Both the position numbers and the translations under genes were made by a program. The notes below the pieces were generated by a model, which saw only the letters and a program-made list of their open reading frames with translations, ran no database searches and was not told where the DNA came from. From assembly GCA_964512045.1 (NCBI GenBank), contig CAZEJK010000104.1, forward strand, positions 1 to 17,115: DNA of 17,115 nt, given 5' to 3'. Of the stretch, positions 15,409 to 17,115 are shown piece by piece. This DNA comes from CAZEJK01 sp964512045. GTDB lineage: Bacteria; Acidobacteriota; Thermoanaerobaculia; Thermoanaerobaculales; Sulfomarinibacteraceae. How positions within the stretch are numbered: position 1 is the stretch's first letter; every line of letters begins with the position of its first letter.

Positions 15409-16371
15409 CTAGCCTTCGTTCTGGCTGCACTCTTCTCCCTGCCGCCGATAGCCCGGATTACAGCTCCAGTTGTTACCTGAGTATCCGATGTGTGCGTTCT
15501 CCGGGACGACGAGCGCCAGGCACGCACCACCCCTTTCCACGTAGCCACGCTTGCACTCCCAGCCGCTCCCCGACGAGGCGAGGTGGCCGTGCTCAGGCAC
15601 CTCGACCGCGACGCATGAATCGCCACTTCGCAAGAACCCGCGGCTGCATTCCCAGTCGGTTCCGGAGCGAGCAAGATAGGCTTGGGAAGGAACCTCGACA
15701 GGCACACACGAGTCAGCGGAAGCGCGATACCCCCGTTCGCACCTCCAGCCGTCTCCGGAGCTGTCGAGATAACCGTGTTCCGGTACCGCGACGGGCACGC
15801 AGGACTGGTCGGCTCTCCGGTAGCCTCGATCACACTCCCACTGACGCCCGAAGGAATCCGCCAGATACGCGTTTTCAGGGACGGTGACCGCGCTACATGA
15901 CCGATCGTCCTGCACGTAGCCGCGGTCGCACCGCCACCCATTACCACGGGAATCAAGGAAGGCGTTCGCAGGAACTTCGACCACCGAGCAGGCTCCGTTG
16001 ACCTCGCGGTAACCCCGGTCGCACTCCCATCCGCCACCGGAGTAGGCAAGATGAGCGTTCGGGGGGACCTGAACCGCCACACACGACTGATCGACGTTGC
16101 GGTAGCCCCAGTCGCACTCCCATCCACTTCCGTAGCGCTTGGCGTGGGAGTTCATCGGTAACCCCTCCGTGTCAGCCTGCGCGGCGACAATGGCGGGCGC
16201 GACCAGGAACGCCACGAAGACCAGTACACAGCTCGAACCGTATCGCAGCAGCTGCAGGGCGGGTGCGGATCTGCCTTTTCGTCTGTTGGCCACGAGGGGC
16301 TCTGGCGCCTCGCGCTGATTCCTCGGTTCAGCCGCCTGAGTACCTCTGCGGCGAGTGCTCAACCTGTCCAT
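15409..16371 (-). CDS. Secreted protein of eight cysteine-rich 31-residue repeats
   Basis: A 320-aa protein. The ATG at 16371 has AAGGGAG about 8 bases upstream. A long basic leader (residues 1-45) precedes a hydrophobic signal segment, SCVLVFVAFLVAPAIVAAQA, with likely cleavage after AQA. Then come eight tandem repeats of about 31 residues, each following the pattern G-x-x-W-(E/R)-C-x-R-G-Y/F-x(5-6)-C-x-x-V-x-V-P-x-x-A/G-x-L-x-x-S-G. Examples are GGWECDRGYREVNGACSVV and DGWRCERGYRASADSCVPV. The eighth is cut short after its second Cys. Two Cys per unit, in an exported protein, suggest one disulphide per repeat, giving an EGF-like or sushi-like rod. A surface or matrix-binding role is inference. 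The repeats are degenerate at DNA level, so the array is old. It is convergent with the regulator, and no sigma-54 promoter lies upstream. Similar repeats occur in other bacterial exported proteins, but I cannot name the family with certainty. Confidence 0.85.
   Translation of the reverse strand: MDRLSTRRRGTQAAEPRNQREAPEPLVANRRKGRSAPALQLLRYGSSCVLVFVAFLVAPAIVAAQADTEGLPMNSHAKRYGSGWECDWGYRNVDQSCVAVQVPPNAHLAYSGGGWECDRGYREVNGACSVVEVPANAFLDSRGNGWRCDRGYVQDDRSCSAVTVPENAYLADSFGRQWECDRGYRRADQSCVPVAVPEHGYLDSSGDGWRCERGYRASADSCVPVEVPSQAYLARSGTDWECSRGFLRSGDSCVAVEVPEHGHLASSGSGWECKRGYVERGGACLALVVPENAHIGYSGNNWSCNPGYRRQGEECSQNEG
15430..16148 (-). repeat. Protein-level tandem repeat array, 8 units of about 93 bp
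   Basis: Codons for W-(E/R/S)-C recur at about 91-97 bp intervals, near 16115, 16020, 15929, 15832, 15738, 15644, 15552 and 15461. DNA identity between units is partial, so this is an in-gene repeat and not a mobile or CRISPR-type array. Confidence 0.75.
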
Positions 16372-16552
16372 CTGCCTGTCTCCCTTCTCAGTTTCCGTAG
16401 CACGTATCTCTGCTTTCCGATCTTCGGCCAGAGATGGTGAACGCCGTTGCGACCAGCGTCCGGCAAGGGGACCGTGTCCCATTGAGACCCTGGCCGTACA
16501 CGCTCGGAGCAGCATCCAAGTGGCAGTCTCCCGGGGCCACGGCACGAGCCCA

Positions 16553-16576
16553 GGCCCACAGAGACAATGGTGGGCC
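16553..16576 (-). terminator. Hairpin directly after groEL
   Basis: GGCCCAC and GTGGGCC form a 7-bp perfect stem around a 10-base loop, starting three bases past the groEL stop. No U-run follows, so intrinsic termination is uncertain. The rest of the 16372-16579 gap shows no sigma-54 promoter or TCARAATGA box. Confidence 0.4.
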
Positions 16577-16579
16577 GGA

Positions 16580-17115
16580 TCAGTACATGCCGCCCATCCC
16601 CCCCATGTCGTCGCCCGCCGTCGCGCCTTTCTTCTCCTCCTCGATCTCCGCCACCAGCGCCTCGGTGAGGAGCAGGAGCCCGGCGATCGATGCTGCGTTG
16701 AGCAGCGCGTTGCGGGTGACCTTGGCCGGGTCGATGATGCCGGCCTTGATCATGTCGGTGACCTTGCCCTCCTGTGCGTCGTAGCCGATGTCGCCGCCCA
16801 GGGCGCGAATCTCGCGCACGATCACCGCTGCCTCGTCGCTGCCGGTGTTGCGGATGATCTGGCGGGTCGGCTCCTCGAGGGCGCGCAGCAGGATGCGGGC
16901 GCCGGTCAGGATGTCCCCGGTGAGCTTGTCCTGCAGCTTCGCAACCTCGCTCTGGGCGCGCAGCAGGGCGACCCCGCCGCCGGCCACAATGCCTTCCTCC
17001 ACCGCAGCCTTGGTGGCGTGCAGCGCGTCCTCGACGCGTGCCTTCTTCTCCTTCATCTCGGTCTCGGTGGCCGCACCGACCTTGATCTGGGCGACGCCGC
17101 CGACGAGCTTGGCGA
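16580..17115 (-). CDS. groL: Chaperonin GroEL (60 kDa), C-terminal third; start lies outside the window
   Basis: The frame is open from the right edge and reads AKLVGGVAQIKVGAATETEM, KEKKARVEDALHATKAAVEE, GIVAGGGVALLRAQ, and later NTGSDEAAVIVREI and DMIKAGIIDPAKVTRNALLNAASIAGLLLLTEALV. These are canonical GroEL equatorial and intermediate-domain segments, including the GIVAGGG nucleotide-pocket loop. About 178 residues of the usual 540-550 are present. The protein ends GDDMGGMGGMY, a short form of the flexible Gly-Met tail that lines the folding cavity; most end in a longer GGM repeat, often with a final Phe. GroEL folds newly made proteins in the cytoplasm with GroES. The reading frame is intact. 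Whether this is the organism's only groEL cannot be told. Confidence 0.97.
   Translation of the reverse strand, partial: AKLVGGVAQIKVGAATETEMKEKKARVEDALHATKAAVEEGIVAGGGVALLRAQSEVAKLQDKLTGDILTGARILLRALEEPTRQIIRNTGSDEAAVIVREIRALGGDIGYDAQEGKVTDMIKAGIIDPAKVTRNALLNAASIAGLLLLTEALVAEIEEEKKGATAGDDMGGMGGMY

Noticed and set aside
15170..15412. 80-codon plus-strand frame starting at a GTG overlapping the regulator stop
   Set aside because: The GTGA overlap is tempting, but the sequence is Ser/Arg/Ala-rich with no domain and runs into the end of the convergent repeat-protein gene.
15430..16148. Regular 93-bp spacing of similar DNA as a CRISPR array
   Set aside because: The periodicity is in frame with a signal-peptide-bearing protein, units diverge at third positions, and there are no constant repeats with unique spacers.

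Overview
This is a GC-rich stretch with tightly packed bacterial genes, most likely from a Gram-negative organism. The evidence is a cyclic beta-glucan synthetase (a periplasmic or exported glucan), secretory signal peptides, a DmpR/XylR-type sigma-54 activator and a GroEL ending in GGMGGMY. A proteobacterial or deltaproteobacterial-like lineage is plausible, but I cannot fix the phylum. Every real gene except the regulator lies on the minus strand.

Layout, left to right. (1) A minus-strand operon at 1-2054: an SPFH/HIR-type membrane protein (1005-2054), an unrecognised 87-aa protein (722-985) and a pirin-family cupin cut by the window edge (1-725). The pirin start overlaps the preceding stop codon. 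(2) A giant cyclic beta-1,2-glucan synthetase of about 2,890 codons (2311-10976). A one-base frame change near 4211-4215 splits it, and no normal start codon precedes its conserved N-terminus. (3) A PRC-barrel protein (11070-11444) just upstream in the same direction. (4) A 593-bp stretch with a sigma-54 promoter and a 52-codon remnant ORF. (5) A secreted 285-aa protein of unknown function (12038-12895). (6) A 70-aa YtxH-like single-pass membrane protein (13082-13294), divergent from (7) a 549-aa XylR_N/V4R-AAA+-Fis sigma-54 activator (13524-15173, plus strand). (8) A secreted protein of eight cysteine-rich 31-residue repeats (15409-16371). (9) The C-terminal part of GroEL (16580-17115).

The main result is regulatory. 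Three minus-strand transcription units (SPFH operon, PRC-barrel plus glucan synthetase, YtxH-like gene) each have a good -24/-12 sigma-54 promoter. About 67-68 bp upstream of each lies a TCARAATGA-like 9-mer with a second copy exactly 21 bp further out. One pair sits directly in front of the V4R/AAA+ activator gene. The simplest reading is a local regulon: this activator binds paired sites on one DNA face, drives the three envelope-related units through sigma-54 RNA polymerase, and may control its own gene. The site assignments are read from the sequence; binding by this regulator is inference.

The products (SPFH scaffold, PRC-barrel, exported glucan, small YtxH-like anchor) point to an envelope or stress response. 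The inducing signal cannot be read from the window.
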